Below, one piece after another: positions 55,343 through 64,000 of a DNA stretch of 64,000 nt; within the stretch, counting starts at the first letter, position 1; every line of letters begins with the position of its first letter. The position numbers were made by a program, and so were the translations under genes. Below the pieces are notes generated by a model. It was given only the letters and a program-made list of their open reading frames with translations, was not told the DNA's origin and did no database searches. This DNA is from Streptomyces sp. TLI_053. Its GTDB lineage: Bacteria; Actinomycetota; Actinomycetes; Streptomycetales; Streptomycetaceae. The DNA lies in the NCBI RefSeq assembly GCF_900105395.1, contig NZ_LT629775.1, forward strand, positions 8,025,501 through 8,089,500, given 5' to 3'.

Positions 55343-56919
55343 GCTCGCACACCGAACCCTTCGCCAGCCTGCCGGTCACCCCCAAGCCGGGCCTGCGCCG
55401 CTTCCACCAGGCCCGCTGGGACGAGGAGATCGTCTTCGAGCTGTCCCGGCCCGGCCGTCGCGGCGTGGGTGTCCCCGCGCCCGACGCGCCCGTGGTCGAA
55501 CTCCCGGAGTCGATCGCCCGCCGCACCCCGCCCGCGCTGCCCGAGCTGTCCCAGAACCAGGTGGTCCGGCACTACCTGCGGCTCTCCCAGGAGACCCTCG
55601 GCGCCGACTTCAACATCGACGTCGGCCAGGGCACCTGCACCATGAAGTACAGCCCCAAGGTCAACGACTCCTTCGTCCGGGACCCGAGGGTGGCCGCGCT
55701 GCACCCGCTGCAGCCCGAGTCCACCGTGCAGGGCGTGCTGGAGATCTACTGGCGGCTGGAGCAGATCCTCAAGGAGATCTCCGGCATGGCCCGGGTGTCC
55801 CTCCAGCCGGGGGCGGGCTCCGCGGCGATCTACGCCAACATCGCCATGATCCGCGCCTACCACGCCTCGCGGGGCGAGGGCGGGCAGCGGGACCAGGTGA
55901 TCACCACGATGTTCTCGCACCCCTCGAACGCGGCCTGCGCCAAGGTCGCCGGCTACGAGGTGATCACCCTGATGCCGGACGCCGACGGCAACCCGGACAT
56001 CGAGGCACTGCGGGCGGCGGTCGGGCCGCGCACCGCCGCACTGATGATCACCAACCCGGAGGACACCGGGATCTTCAACCCGCGGATCAAGGAGTTCGTC
56101 GACCTGGTCCACGAGGCGGGCGGCCTGGCCTGCTACGACCAGGCCAACGCCAACGGCATCCTCGGCATCACCCGGGCCCGGGACGCGGGCTTCGACCTGT
56201 GCCACTTCAACCTGCACAAGACCTTCTCCACCCCGCACGCCTGCGGCGGTCCGGCGGCCGGCGCCTGCGGCGTCTCGGCGGCGCTGGTGCCCTTCCTGCC
56301 CGGGCCGGTGGTCGACCGCGCCCCCGGCGAGAAGGGGGAGGTCTTCACCCTGGCCGTCCCCGAGCGCTCGGTCGGCAAGATCCGCCCCTTCCTCGGCGTC
56401 ACCCCCAACGTGGTGCGCGCCTACGCCTGGGTGATGGCGCTCGGCGCCGAGGGCCTGCGCGAGGTCGCCGAGACGGCCGTGCTCAACAACAACTACCTGC
56501 TGGCCAAGGTGGCCCGGATCCCCGGCGCGTCCGTGCCGTGGGCCGACCGCCGCCGGGTCGAGCAGGTCCGCTACTCCTGGCAGCAGCTGACCGAGGAGAC
56601 CGGCGTCCACTCCGAGGAGATCGGCATCCGCGCGGCGGACTTCGGCGTGCACTACTGGACCAGCCACCACCCGTACGTGGTGCCCGAGCCGTTCACCCTG
56701 GAGCCCACCGAGTCCTACTCCAGGGAGGACCTCGACGAGTACGCCGCGATCCTCGCCCATGTCGCCGACGAGGCCCGCAAGGACCCGGAGTTCGTCCGCA
56801 ACGCGCCCTACCGCCAGACGGTGCACCGGACCGACCCGACCCCGCTGGACGACCCGGCCCAGTGGTCGCCGAGCTGGCGCGCCTACCTCCGCAAGCACGG
56901 CGGGCAGCCCCGCGCATGA
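55339..56919 (+). CDS. Glycine dehydrogenase (decarboxylating)-like, subunit 2 (GcvPB type)
   Basis: 526 residues, ATGA overlap with subunit 1. PLP site FNLHKTFSTPHACGGPAAGA with the Schiff-base Lys (about residue 293). Also VQGVLEIYWRLEQILKEISG, VSLQPGAGSAAIYANIAMIR, THPSN-type TTMFSHPSNAACAKVAGYEV and PNVVRAYAWVMALGAEGLRE. Slightly longer than usual GcvPB, with an N-terminal FHQARWDEEIVFELSRPGRR stretch kept from the family. Makes the catalytic half of the split P-protein with the gene before it. Confidence 0.92.
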   Translation: MSSHTEPFASLPVTPKPGLRRFHQARWDEEIVFELSRPGRRGVGVPAPDAPVVELPESIARRTPPALPELSQNQVVRHYLRLSQETLGADFNIDVGQGTCTMKYSPKVNDSFVRDPRVAALHPLQPESTVQGVLEIYWRLEQILKEISGMARVSLQPGAGSAAIYANIAMIRAYHASRGEGGQRDQVITTMFSHPSNAACAKVAGYEVITLMPDADGNPDIEALRAAVGPRTAALMITNPEDTGIFNPRIKEFVDLVHEAGGLACYDQANANGILGITRARDAGFDLCHFNLHKTFSTPHACGGPAAGACGVSAALVPFLPGPVVDRAPGEKGEVFTLAVPERSVGKIRPFLGVTPNVVRAYAWVMALGAEGLREVAETAVLNNNYLLAKVARIPGASVPWADRRRVEQVRYSWQQLTEETGVHSEEIGIRAADFGVHYWTSHHPYVVPEPFTLEPTESYSREDLDEYAAILAHVADEARKDPEFVRNAPYRQTVHRTDPTPLDDPAQWSPSWRAYLRKHGGQPRA

Positions 56920-58019
56920 TCGTCGGTCTGATCGTGAACCCCGTCGCCGGCCTGGGCGGCGCCGTGGCCCTCAAGGGCAGCGACGGGCCGGACGTCCAGG
57001 CCAGGGCGCTCGCGCTGGGCGCCGTCCCCCGGGCGGCCGAGCGCGCGGCCGCCGCGCTGCGCGCCCTGCGGGCCCGGCGGCCGGACGTCCTGGTGCGCAC
57101 CGTGGCCGGCCCGATGGGGGAGGACAGCGCCCGGGCGGCCGGCGTTCCGTACCGGCTGGAGCACCGGCCGGCGGCGGGGTCGACCGGCGCCGCCGACACC
57201 CGCGCGGCGGTCGCGGCGCTCGGCGGGGTGGACCTGCTGCTGTTCGCGGGCGGTGACGGGACGGCGCGCGACGTTCTGGACGCGGGGCCGCGCCCACCGG
57301 TGCTCGGTGTCCCGGCCGGGGTGAAGGTCTACTCCGGCTGCTTCGCCCTCAGCCCGGCCGCGGCGGGCGCGACCGCCGCCGGGTTCGACGGCCGCACGGT
57401 CGACGCGGAGGTGGTCGACCTGGACGAGGAGGGCCACCGCGCGGGCCTGGTCGGCGCCCGGCTGTACGGCACGCTGCGGGTGCCGGCGGCCCGGGACCGG
57501 CTGAGCGGACGCAAGACCGGCTCCTCGGCGGCGCCGCCCGGCTCGGCCGACTCCATCGCCCGCGCGGTGGTGGCGGGCATGCTCCCGGGCACCGCCTACG
57601 CGCTCGGACCCGGCGCCACCACGCTGGCCGTGGGGCGGGCGCTCGGGCTGGCGCTGACACCGCTCGGCGTGGACGTGGTGCGGGACGGCGCCCTGCTCGC
57701 CCGTGATGTGACCGAGCAGCGGCTGCATGCCATTGCCATGTCACAGGTCACGCATGGTGTGCTATCGGTCATCGGTGGGCAGGGTTTCGTGATCGGACGC
57801 GGGAACCAGCAGTTCAGCCCCCGGGTCCTGGCCGCGCTCGCCGGGGTCGTCGTGCTCGCCACCCAGCAGAAGCTCGCCGCGCTCAGCGGGCGGCCGCTGT
57901 TGGTCGACAGCGGCGATCCCCGGGCCGACGCGGCGTTCGACGGCCACGTCCGGGTGGTCACCGGACACCGTGAATCAGTGCTGTACCGGATCAGTTCGGC
58001 AAGTGAGGAGCTCTCATGA
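56916..58019 (+). CDS. ATP-NAD kinase family protein (AcoX-like)
   Basis: 367 residues, ATGA overlap. IVGLIVNPVAGLGGAVALKG and LLLFAGGDGTARDVLDAGPR (GGDGT, NAD-kinase signature, about residue 112), then GVPAGVKVYSGCFALSPAAA and PGTAYALGPGATTLAVGRAL, the pattern of COG3199/AcoX proteins rather than housekeeping NadK. It may phosphorylate NAD or a small sugar-like substrate with ATP or polyphosphate. Relatives occur in acetoin and other dehydrogenase operons; in this operon the true substrate may be an intermediate of the catabolic route. Confidence 0.87.
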   Translation: MIVGLIVNPVAGLGGAVALKGSDGPDVQARALALGAVPRAAERAAAALRALRARRPDVLVRTVAGPMGEDSARAAGVPYRLEHRPAAGSTGAADTRAAVAALGGVDLLLFAGGDGTARDVLDAGPRPPVLGVPAGVKVYSGCFALSPAAAGATAAGFDGRTVDAEVVDLDEEGHRAGLVGARLYGTLRVPAARDRLSGRKTGSSAAPPGSADSIARAVVAGMLPGTAYALGPGATTLAVGRALGLALTPLGVDVVRDGALLARDVTEQRLHAIAMSQVTHGVLSVIGGQGFVIGRGNQQFSPRVLAALAGVVVLATQQKLAALSGRPLLVDSGDPRADAAFDGHVRVVTGHRESVLYRISSASEELS

Positions 58020-58765
58020 ACACCCTGCGCAACAAGGTCGCCATCGTCACCGGCGGCGCCTCCGGCATCGGCCGGGCCACCGCCGAACTGTTCGCCGCCG
58101 AGGGCGCGGCCGTGGTCGTCGCCGACCTCGCGGACGCGAGCGAGGTCGTGCGGGGGATCGAGGCGGCCGGCGGCCGGGCCGTCGCGGTGCGCGCCGACGT
58201 CTCCTCCGAGACCGACTGCGAGCGGATCGTGACCATCGCCGTGCAGACCTTCGGCGGGCTGCACGTCCTGTTCAACAACGCCGGCATCATCCGGCGCCAG
58301 ACCGCGCTGGAGATATCCGCCGACGACTGGGACCGGGTGATGGCCGTCAACGTGCGGTCCGTCTACCTGATGTGCCGCTTCGCCGTGCCGGCCATGACCG
58401 AGGGCGGGTCGATCGTCAACACCGGCTCCGGGTGGGGGCTGAAGGGCGGCGGCAACGCGCTGTCCTACTGCGCCTCCAAGGCGGCGGTCGTCAACATGAC
58501 CCGCGCGCTGGCGATCGACCACGCGGCCGCCGGCATCCGGGTCAACTCCGTCAACCCGGGCGACACCATGACGCCGATGCTCCGCGACGAGGCGCGCCAG
58601 CTCCAGGAGGAGTGGGCGGTGTTCGAGAAGGACGCCGCCGACCGGCCGATGGGCAGGGCCGGCACGCCGCAGGAGATCGCCGCCGCGGTGCTCTTCCTGG
58701 CGGGCGACGCCAGCAGCTACATGACCGGATCCGCCCTGGTCGTCGACGGCGGCGGGCTCGCCTGA
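58016..58765 (+). CDS. SDR-family oxidoreductase
   Basis: 249 residues, ATGA overlap. Classical SDR: TGGASGIGRATAELFAAEGA (dinucleotide site), FNNAGIIRRQ, IVNTGSGWGLKGGGNALSYC followed by ASKAA (catalytic Ser, YxxxK), NSVNPGDTMTPMLRD. The Asp after strand 2 (VVVADLAD) favours NAD+. It oxidises an alcohol of the imported substrate or its breakdown product. Downstream, a short C-rich tract with a repeated ACCCGAACGCCCC precedes the transport genes, which may have their own translation control. Confidence 0.92.
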   Translation: MNTLRNKVAIVTGGASGIGRATAELFAAEGAAVVVADLADASEVVRGIEAAGGRAVAVRADVSSETDCERIVTIAVQTFGGLHVLFNNAGIIRRQTALEISADDWDRVMAVNVRSVYLMCRFAVPAMTEGGSIVNTGSGWGLKGGGNALSYCASKAAVVNMTRALAIDHAAAGIRVNSVNPGDTMTPMLRDEARQLQEEWAVFEKDAADRPMGRAGTPQEIAAAVLFLAGDASSYMTGSALVVDGGGLA

Positions 58766-58873
58766 CCCCGTGCACCACCCGCACGACCCCGCTTCGCAGC
58801 ACCCGAACGCCCCTCTTCCGCACCACCCGAACGCCCCCTCCCCCCACCCTCACGAAAGCCCAGGAGGCATCCG

Positions 58874-60217
58874 ATGTCCGCTTTCACGAGTGTCACGAGT
58901 CCCGCACGTCTCACCAGAAGAACAGCCCTGGTCGCCGCCGCCGCGGCCCTGGCCGTCACCGCCACCGCGTGCAGCGGCTCCGGCGGCGCGGGCGGCTCCG
59001 GCGACGCCGAGGCCGACGGCGGCAAGGTCACCCTCCGCTGGTCGACCTGGGGCTCGGCCGAGGACATGGCGGTCTTCAAGACCTTCACCGACGAGTTCGC
59101 CAAGACCCACCCGAACATCACCCTCAAGCTGGAGCAGGTCGCCTCCTACGAGGACTACCACCCCAAGCTGCTCACCCAGCTCACCTCGAAGACCGCGCCG
59201 GACGTCTTCTACGTCGGTGACGACTACATCGGCAAGCTGGTCGCCGACGGCGTCCTCTCCCCGCTCGACCAGCAGCTCGCCGGACCGGACAGCCGCAGCA
59301 GGCCGGCCGACTTCTTCGAGGGCATCTACGGCGGCGCCAAGAAGGACGGCGTCACCTACGGCGTCCCCAACGACACCAACCCCGAGGTGCTCTGGTTCGA
59401 CAAGAAGGCCCTCGCCGCGGCCGGCATCACCGAGGACCCGGCCGCGCTGAACGAGGCCGGGCAGTGGACCACGGCGAAGTTCCTGGAGATGAACGCCAAG
59501 CTCAAGGCGGCGGACCGGACCGGCACCATCTTCTGGAACTGGTACGGCGCCAACTACAGCGTCGTCAACGGCTTCGGCGGCAAGGTCTGGGACGGCGGGA
59601 AGTTCGTCGCCACCACCGACCCGAAGACCCGCCAGGCGCTGAAGACCCTCGCCGACGGCTACAAGGACAAGACCTTCGCCTCCGCCGACCTGCTGCCCGA
59701 GGGCAACGGCGCGGCCACCCAGTTCATCAAGCACAAGGCCGGCTTCTACGCGGGAGGCCGCTGGGTCATCGAGGGCATCGACAAGGGCGGCGACCGCGCG
59801 AGCTACGACATCGTGCCGTTCCCGTCCGAGAGCGGGCAGCCGATACCCGGCGCCGTCGCCGCCTCCTACCTGACGATCAACAAGGACAGCAAGCACCCGA
59901 AGGAGGCCTTCGCCTTCCTGACCGAGTTCGTCAGCAAGGAGGGCCAGCAGCTGCGGCTCAAGGGCGGCAGCGCCGTCCCCTCCGTCCGGGGCGCCGAGAG
60001 CCTGGTCACCGAGGGCAACTACCCGCCGCACGCCAGGACCTTCCTGGACGTCCGCGACCGGGGCTTCGCCAACTACCCCGACGAGGTGGCCGTCCCCGGT
60101 CTGACCAAGGCGATCAACGACCAGCTGATGAAGATCTGGGAGGGCAAGACCGGCTTCGACGAGGGCATGACCCAGCTCCAGACCCTGGTCGACGGTATGA
60201 AGGGCAAGCAGGGATGA
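58874..60217 (+). CDS. ABC sugar transporter, substrate-binding lipoprotein
   Basis: 447 residues, ATG 58874. RLTRRTALVAAAAALAVTAT followed by AC gives a Tat-compatible RR pair plus a lipobox Cys. The mature domain fits family-1 sugar-binding proteins: KVTLRWSTWGSAEDMAVFKT, TDEFAKTHPNITLKLEQVAS, YEDYHPKLLTQLTSKTAPDV, TYGVPNDTNPEVLWFDKKAL. It delivers an oligosaccharide or glycoside to the two permeases that follow. No ATPase gene is present, so a shared MsiK-type ATPase elsewhere is likely. Confidence 0.92.
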   Translation: MSAFTSVTSPARLTRRTALVAAAAALAVTATACSGSGGAGGSGDAEADGGKVTLRWSTWGSAEDMAVFKTFTDEFAKTHPNITLKLEQVASYEDYHPKLLTQLTSKTAPDVFYVGDDYIGKLVADGVLSPLDQQLAGPDSRSRPADFFEGIYGGAKKDGVTYGVPNDTNPEVLWFDKKALAAAGITEDPAALNEAGQWTTAKFLEMNAKLKAADRTGTIFWNWYGANYSVVNGFGGKVWDGGKFVATTDPKTRQALKTLADGYKDKTFASADLLPEGNGAATQFIKHKAGFYAGGRWVIEGIDKGGDRASYDIVPFPSESGQPIPGAVAASYLTINKDSKHPKEAFAFLTEFVSKEGQQLRLKGGSAVPSVRGAESLVTEGNYPPHARTFLDVRDRGFANYPDEVAVPGLTKAINDQLMKIWEGKTGFDEGMTQLQTLVDGMKGKQG

Positions 60218-61188
60218 GTGCCCTCACCCAGGCCACGGCCCGGCGGCGGGAGCGTCCCGCCGCCGGCCCGGCGGGCGGCGCCCCCACCGCGCGCGGCGGC
60301 CGCGAGCCGCTCTGGCGCCGCCGCGACCGGCGGTGGGCCCTGGTCTTCCTCGGCCCTCAACTGCTGGGCCTGCTGGTCTTCCTGGTCGGACCGCTCGGCT
60401 TCGCCGTGGTGCTCTCCTTCATGCGCTGGGACGGCCTGGGCGACGCCACCTGGGTCGGTCTGGACAACTTCCGCACCCAGCTGACCGATCCGGAGTTCGG
60501 CCGGGCGGTGTGGAACACCGTCAAGATCGGGCTGATCACCGTGCCCGGCGGCCTCGCCCTGGCGCTGCTGATCGCCCTCGCCCTGCACGGGGTGCGCGGG
60601 CGGACGGCCTACCGGGTCGTCTACTTCCTCCCGGTGGTGACCAGCTCGGTCGCGGTGTCGGTGATCTGGCAGATGATCCTCGGCGGCGGCGCGGACGGCA
60701 TCCTCAACGGGACCGTGCACGACATCCTCGGGATCACCCTGCCCGACTGGCTGGCCGACCCCGACTGGGTGGTGGTCGCGGTCTCGGTGGTGACCGTCTG
60801 GTCCTCGCTCGGCCTCAACGTGGTGATCTTCCTGGCCGGTCTGGCCACCGTGCCGGCCAATCTGCTGGAGGCGGCCCGGATCGACGGCGCCGGGCCCTGG
60901 CAGACGCTGCGCTCGGTCACCCTGCCGCTGCTGTCGCCCACCGTCTTCTTCACCGTGGTGGTGTCGGTGATCAGCTCGTTCCAGGCCTTCGACCTCGTCT
61001 ACGTGCTGGTCAACCCGGACCACAACGAGGGCGCCCAGACCATCGTCTACAAGGTCTACCAACAGGGCTTCCGGGAGTTCCACTTCGGACTGTCGAGCGC
61101 CGCCGCCCTGCTCCTGCTGCTGCTGACCCTGATCGTCACGGCGATCCAGTTCCAGGCGCAGAAGCGCTTCGTCCACTACGAGTCCTGA
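60214..61188 (+). CDS. ABC sugar transporter permease 1 (MalF-like)
   Basis: 324 residues, ATGA overlap with the binding protein. A cytoplasmic Arg-rich N-terminus (about 45 residues), then six membrane helices (LLGLLVFLVGPLGFAVVLSF, IGLITVPGGLALALLIALAL, VVVAVSVVTVWSSLGLNVVI) and the EAA loop NLLEAARIDGAGPWQTLRSV contacting the ATPase. Pairs with permease 2. Confidence 0.92.
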   Translation: MSALTQATARRRERPAAGPAGGAPTARGGREPLWRRRDRRWALVFLGPQLLGLLVFLVGPLGFAVVLSFMRWDGLGDATWVGLDNFRTQLTDPEFGRAVWNTVKIGLITVPGGLALALLIALALHGVRGRTAYRVVYFLPVVTSSVAVSVIWQMILGGGADGILNGTVHDILGITLPDWLADPDWVVVAVSVVTVWSSLGLNVVIFLAGLATVPANLLEAARIDGAGPWQTLRSVTLPLLSPTVFFTVVVSVISSFQAFDLVYVLVNPDHNEGAQTIVYKVYQQGFREFHFGLSSAAALLLLLLTLIVTAIQFQAQKRFVHYES

Positions 61189-61197
61189 GGCGCCGCC

Positions 61198-62040
61198 ATG
61201 ACCACCGTCCGCCACTCCACCACCCCCCGGCAGCTCCTGCTGCACACCGGGCTCGTCCTCGGCGGCCTGCTGATGCTGTTCCCGTTCGTCTGGATGGTCC
61301 TGACCTCCTTCAAGGGCGTCAGCCAGATGATCAACGAGCCGCTGTCCTGGCTGCCCACCCCCTGGCGCGCGCAGAACTACCCCGACGTGCTGAACGAGGT
61401 GCCGATCGGGCGCGCGTACTGGAACAGCATGTACATCGCGGCGATCACCGTCGCCGCCACCCTGTTCACCGGCGCGATGGCCGCCTACGCCTTCGCCCGG
61501 ATCCCGTTCCGCGGCTCCGGCCCGCTGTTCGGCCTGTTCCTGGCCACCCAGATGGTGCCCGCCCAGGTGACGATCGTGCCGCTGTACATCATGCTGGCGA
61601 AGCTCCAGCTGATCGACTCGCACCTGGCGCTGATCCTGCCGGCGATCGCCAACCCGTTCGCCGTCTTCCTGCTCCGGCAGTTCATCCGGGCCGTGCCGGT
61701 CGAACTGGAGGAGGCGGCCAGGATCGACGGCGCCGGCCGCTGGACCATCTTCTGGCGGATCGTGCTGCCCAACATCCGGCCCGGCCTCTGGACCCTCGGC
61801 ATCATCGTCTTCCTGGCCAGCTGGAACAGCTACTTCTTCCCGCTGGTGTTCCTCAACACCTCGGAGCTGTTCACCGTCCCGCTGCTGCTCGACTCCTTCA
61901 ACTCCCAGCGCGGCGGCATCGACTACGGGCTCACCGCGGCGCTCTCCGCGATGACCGTGGTGCCGATGCTGATCGCCTTCCTGGTCGGGCAGCGCAAGAT
62001 CCTCAACAGCATGGCCTCCTCGGGCCTGGGAGGCCGCTGA
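61198..62040 (+). CDS. ABC sugar transporter permease 2 (MalG-like)
   Basis: 280 residues, ATG 61198. Six helices (LVLGGLLMLFPFVWMVLTSF, AAITVAATLFTGAMAAYAFA, ATQMVPAQVTIVPLYIMLAK) with EAA loop ELEEAARIDGAGRWTIFWRI. Second pore subunit of the importer. Its TGA stop shares its last base with the ATG of the glycosidase gene, so import and hydrolysis are co-translated. Confidence 0.93.
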   Translation: MTTVRHSTTPRQLLLHTGLVLGGLLMLFPFVWMVLTSFKGVSQMINEPLSWLPTPWRAQNYPDVLNEVPIGRAYWNSMYIAAITVAATLFTGAMAAYAFARIPFRGSGPLFGLFLATQMVPAQVTIVPLYIMLAKLQLIDSHLALILPAIANPFAVFLLRQFIRAVPVELEEAARIDGAGRWTIFWRIVLPNIRPGLWTLGIIVFLASWNSYFFPLVFLNTSELFTVPLLLDSFNSQRGGIDYGLTAALSAMTVVPMLIAFLVGQRKILNSMASSGLGGR

Positions 62041-63632
62041 TGTCCCCCGATCCCCACGGCGCTGTCGAACTCGACCTCGACGAGAGGCCGTTCACCGAAC
62101 GCGGCTCCTGGCTGCTGGTCACCGCGGGCCCGGACGGGCTGCGGGTGGCCCGGGCCGAGTACGAGACCCGGCTCGCCGACACCCTCGAACTCAGCGGGCT
62201 GGTGCTGCGCGACGCGGACGGCCACCCGCTGCCGGTCCGCGCCGCCACCCCCACGGCGGTCGAATTCGCGGGCGGGGCCGCGCTGTTGTTCGCCGACCCG
62301 GTCACCCTGGTGCTCACCGGGCAGGACGTCCACGCCTCCTGGCGGCTGCCCGACGGCACCGCGCGGAAGCTCTCGCTCGACGGCTGCCACGTCCTGCTCG
62401 GACCGCCGGGGGAGTGGTCGGCCGCCGCCGTGCGCGCCGCCGCCGAGGCCCGCTGGGCGGCCTGGTTCGCCCGGATGCCGGCCGTCCGCCCCGACCTCGC
62501 CGTGGCCGCCGCCACCGCCTGGTGGACCCTGGCCGTCAACCTGCTGCCGATCGCCGGCCGCGAGGGCCTCGTCCCGTCCAAGTACGGCTACGTGGGCGTG
62601 TGGAACTGGGACGCGCTGTTCCACGCCGTCGCCCTCCGGCACGCCGATCCGGCGCTCGCCCGGGACCAGATCCTGCTCTTCCTCGACCACCAACTGCCCG
62701 ACGGCCGGCTCCCCGACGTGGTGCACGAGCACGGTGTGCTCTCCGACACCACCGACCTTCCCCGCAGCGACCACGCCCGGCTCGCCGAGCACGTCGGCAC
62801 CGCCAACGGCGCCCGGCCCACCCCCGGGCCGGTGCCGGTGACCAAACCGCCGCTCGCCGCCTGGGCCGTGTGGAAGGTCCACGAGACCGCCCCCGACCTG
62901 CCCTTCCTCGCCGCCGCCTACCCCCGGCTGGTCCGCGCCCACCGGTGGTGGTTCGCCGCCTCCGACCCGGACGGCGACGGCCTGCCCGAGTACCTGCACC
63001 CCTACTCCTCCGGCCTGGACGACAGCCCGGTCTGGGACCACGGCCCCCGCGCCGAACCGCCCGACCTCAACTCCTACCTGGTCCTGGAGGCCGACCGGCT
63101 GGCCGACATCGCCGACGCCCTCGGACGGCCGGACGAGGCCGCCGACTGGCGCTCGCGCGCCGCCGCCCACACCGACCTCCTGGTCGCCCGCCGCTGGGAC
63201 GGCACCCGCTTCACCACCCTGGCGGCCGGCGCCCCCGTGCCCGTCCGCACCGCGCTCGACCTGATGCCCCTGTTCACCGGCCGGCTGCCCGCCGACATCG
63301 CCGCAGCGCTGGACCGCATCCTGCGCTCACCCGCCTTCTGGGGCGAACGGCCGGTCCCCACCGTCGCCTTCGACGATCCGGCCTTCGACCCGGAGGCGAT
63401 GTGGCGCGGTCCGGTCTGGCTCAACATCAACTACCTGCTGATCGAAGGACTGCGGCGCTCCGGCTTCGCCGGCACCGCCGCCGAACTGCGTGCGCGCACC
63501 CTCGCCATGGTCCGCGACGCCGGGGGCCTCTACGAGTACTGGAACCCCCTCACCGGTACCCGGGCCCGGACGGCGACCTCCGGTTTCGGCTGGTCCGCGG
63601 CGCTCTTCGTCGACCTGGCGGCGGAGGGGTAG
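62040..63632 (+). CDS. GH63/MGH1-like glycoside hydrolase
   Basis: 530 residues, ATG 62040. The (alpha/alpha)6-barrel part shows WWTLAVNLLPIAGREGLVPS, KYGYVGVWNWDALFHAVALR, the acidic segments YSSGLDDSPVWDHG and PEAMWRGPVWLNINYLLIEG, and GLYEYWNPLTG. This set is typical of mannosylglycerate/glucosylglycerate hydrolases and related GH63 glucosidases; LDDSP contains the likely catalytic acid. No signal peptide, so it works in the cytoplasm on what the ABC system imports. Last gene of the operon. Confidence 0.87.
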   Translation: MSPDPHGAVELDLDERPFTERGSWLLVTAGPDGLRVARAEYETRLADTLELSGLVLRDADGHPLPVRAATPTAVEFAGGAALLFADPVTLVLTGQDVHASWRLPDGTARKLSLDGCHVLLGPPGEWSAAAVRAAAEARWAAWFARMPAVRPDLAVAAATAWWTLAVNLLPIAGREGLVPSKYGYVGVWNWDALFHAVALRHADPALARDQILLFLDHQLPDGRLPDVVHEHGVLSDTTDLPRSDHARLAEHVGTANGARPTPGPVPVTKPPLAAWAVWKVHETAPDLPFLAAAYPRLVRAHRWWFAASDPDGDGLPEYLHPYSSGLDDSPVWDHGPRAEPPDLNSYLVLEADRLADIADALGRPDEAADWRSRAAAHTDLLVARRWDGTRFTTLAAGAPVPVRTALDLMPLFTGRLPADIAAALDRILRSPAFWGERPVPTVAFDDPAFDPEAMWRGPVWLNINYLLIEGLRRSGFAGTAAELRARTLAMVRDAGGLYEYWNPLTGTRARTATSGFGWSAALFVDLAAEG

Positions 63633-63676
63633 GCGGGCCGGGGCGGGGCGCCCCCGGGCCCGCGGTTCCGGGCGCG

Positions 63677-64000
63677 CTACTCCGGCCCGCCCAGGTACGG
63701 CCAGGCGAGGATGTAGCCGGCCAGTCCCACGAACAGCACGGCGGCGGCCACCGTCAGGGGCAGGCCGAGGAAGGTGCCCCGGGCGAGGCCCCGGCCGAGG
63801 CCCGCCCGGCGGCGGACCACGCCGGGGTCGGCCGGGTCGTAGCAGATGTCCACGGTGTCAGTGCGGACGAGGCCCGGCTGGTCCTTGGCGGTGTGTTCCC
63901 GGGCGATGCCCTCGGCGTCGGTGAAGGCGTACCGGGCGAAGTGGCTGGGGCTCTCCGTGTCGCCGTCGTCGTCGTGGCCGGTGACCCGGGCGGTCACCGT
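63677..64000 (-). CDS. DUF3592-like membrane protein (5' end beyond window)
   Basis: About 108 residues to the window edge, open at 64000. Reads VTARVTGHDDDGD, HFARYAFTDAEGIAREHTAK, VRTDTVDICYDPADPGVVRR, then a membrane helix (FLGLPLTVAAAVLFVGLAGY). The D...V.YDPADP pattern before a C-terminal helix is the DUF3592 hallmark. Convergent with the glycosidase gene. Function unknown. Confidence 0.75.
   Translation of the reverse strand, partial: TVTARVTGHDDDGDTESPSHFARYAFTDAEGIAREHTAKDQPGLVRTDTVDICYDPADPGVVRRRAGLGRGLARGTFLGLPLTVAAAVLFVGLAGYILAWPYLGGPE

Noticed and set aside
1-64000. tRNA, rRNA, riboswitch, integrase or transposase genes
   Set aside because: I looked for tRNA-like cloverleafs, CCA ends and recombinase motifs while reading and saw none that I could support.

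Overview
The window is very GC-rich, with strong G/C bias at third codon positions, GTG starts, and many ATGA/GTGA stop-start overlaps. It carries several gene families typical of the Streptomycetaceae: XRE-DUF5753 regulators, DUF397 and DUF6879 proteins, an ECF sigma with a membrane anti-sigma, a DmdR/IdeR-type iron box and a TioE-like MerR regulator. A Streptomyces or Kitasatospora chromosome is the best reading. The content is mostly accessory. I saw no rRNA, tRNA, transposase, integrase or CRISPR array.

Layout. 1-8.2 kb: end of a metallophosphoesterase; an XRE-DUF5753 regulator followed by three DUF397 copies; a NUDIX-like gene; a DUF6985-like gene split by an in-frame TGA; a LysR/PEP-mutase-family pair; a YdeI-like protein; a frameshifted gene; and six copies of one near-perfect palindrome. 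8.2-12.6 kb: ECF sigma, zinc-finger anti-sigma and an ABC exporter, with a 17-bp tandem repeat before the last gene. 12.7-25.2 kb: small regulator/enzyme pairs, an iron-regulated siderophore-interacting protein, a Tat-type PQQ-propeller protein, a decayed alpha/beta hydrolase and a RES toxin with a ParS-type antitoxin.

25.5-33.8 kb: a tight five-gene operon of a coiled-coil protein, a ClpB-like AAA+ ATPase, a NrdG-like radical-SAM activase, a zinc-ribbon/FHA protein and a 1122-residue membrane Ser/Thr kinase. The kinase has five TRVQRP repeats, which could be phospho-threonine ligands for the FHA protein. This is the best candidate for an undescribed system.

33.9-43.9 kb: lectin, TetR, SnoaL-like, esterase and DD-peptidase-like genes; a DUF-DUF6879-XRE trio; a two-gene RiPP-like locus (62-residue Gly/Asp-rich peptide plus a PIMT-like methyltransferase) resembling the imiditide architecture; and TPR, kinase-like, GNAT and HAD genes. 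44-51 kb: a 1408-residue TPR-CHAT protease-like protein, a TPR-gene remnant, a small membrane protein and a secreted beta-propeller.

51.2-63.6 kb: a GntR-controlled catabolic operon of GH42 beta-galactosidase, both glycine-decarboxylase (GcvPA/GcvPB-type) subunits, an AcoX-like NAD kinase, an SDR dehydrogenase, a sugar ABC importer and a GH63-like glycosidase. It suggests uptake and breakdown of a glycoside carrying an amino-acid-like or glycerate-like part. The window ends inside a DUF3592-like gene.

At least four genes (3.8, 7.6, 20.1 and 22.7 kb) are broken by single-base changes while downstream coding sequence is preserved. Either this stretch is decaying or the assembly contains small indel errors; the raw reads would tell.
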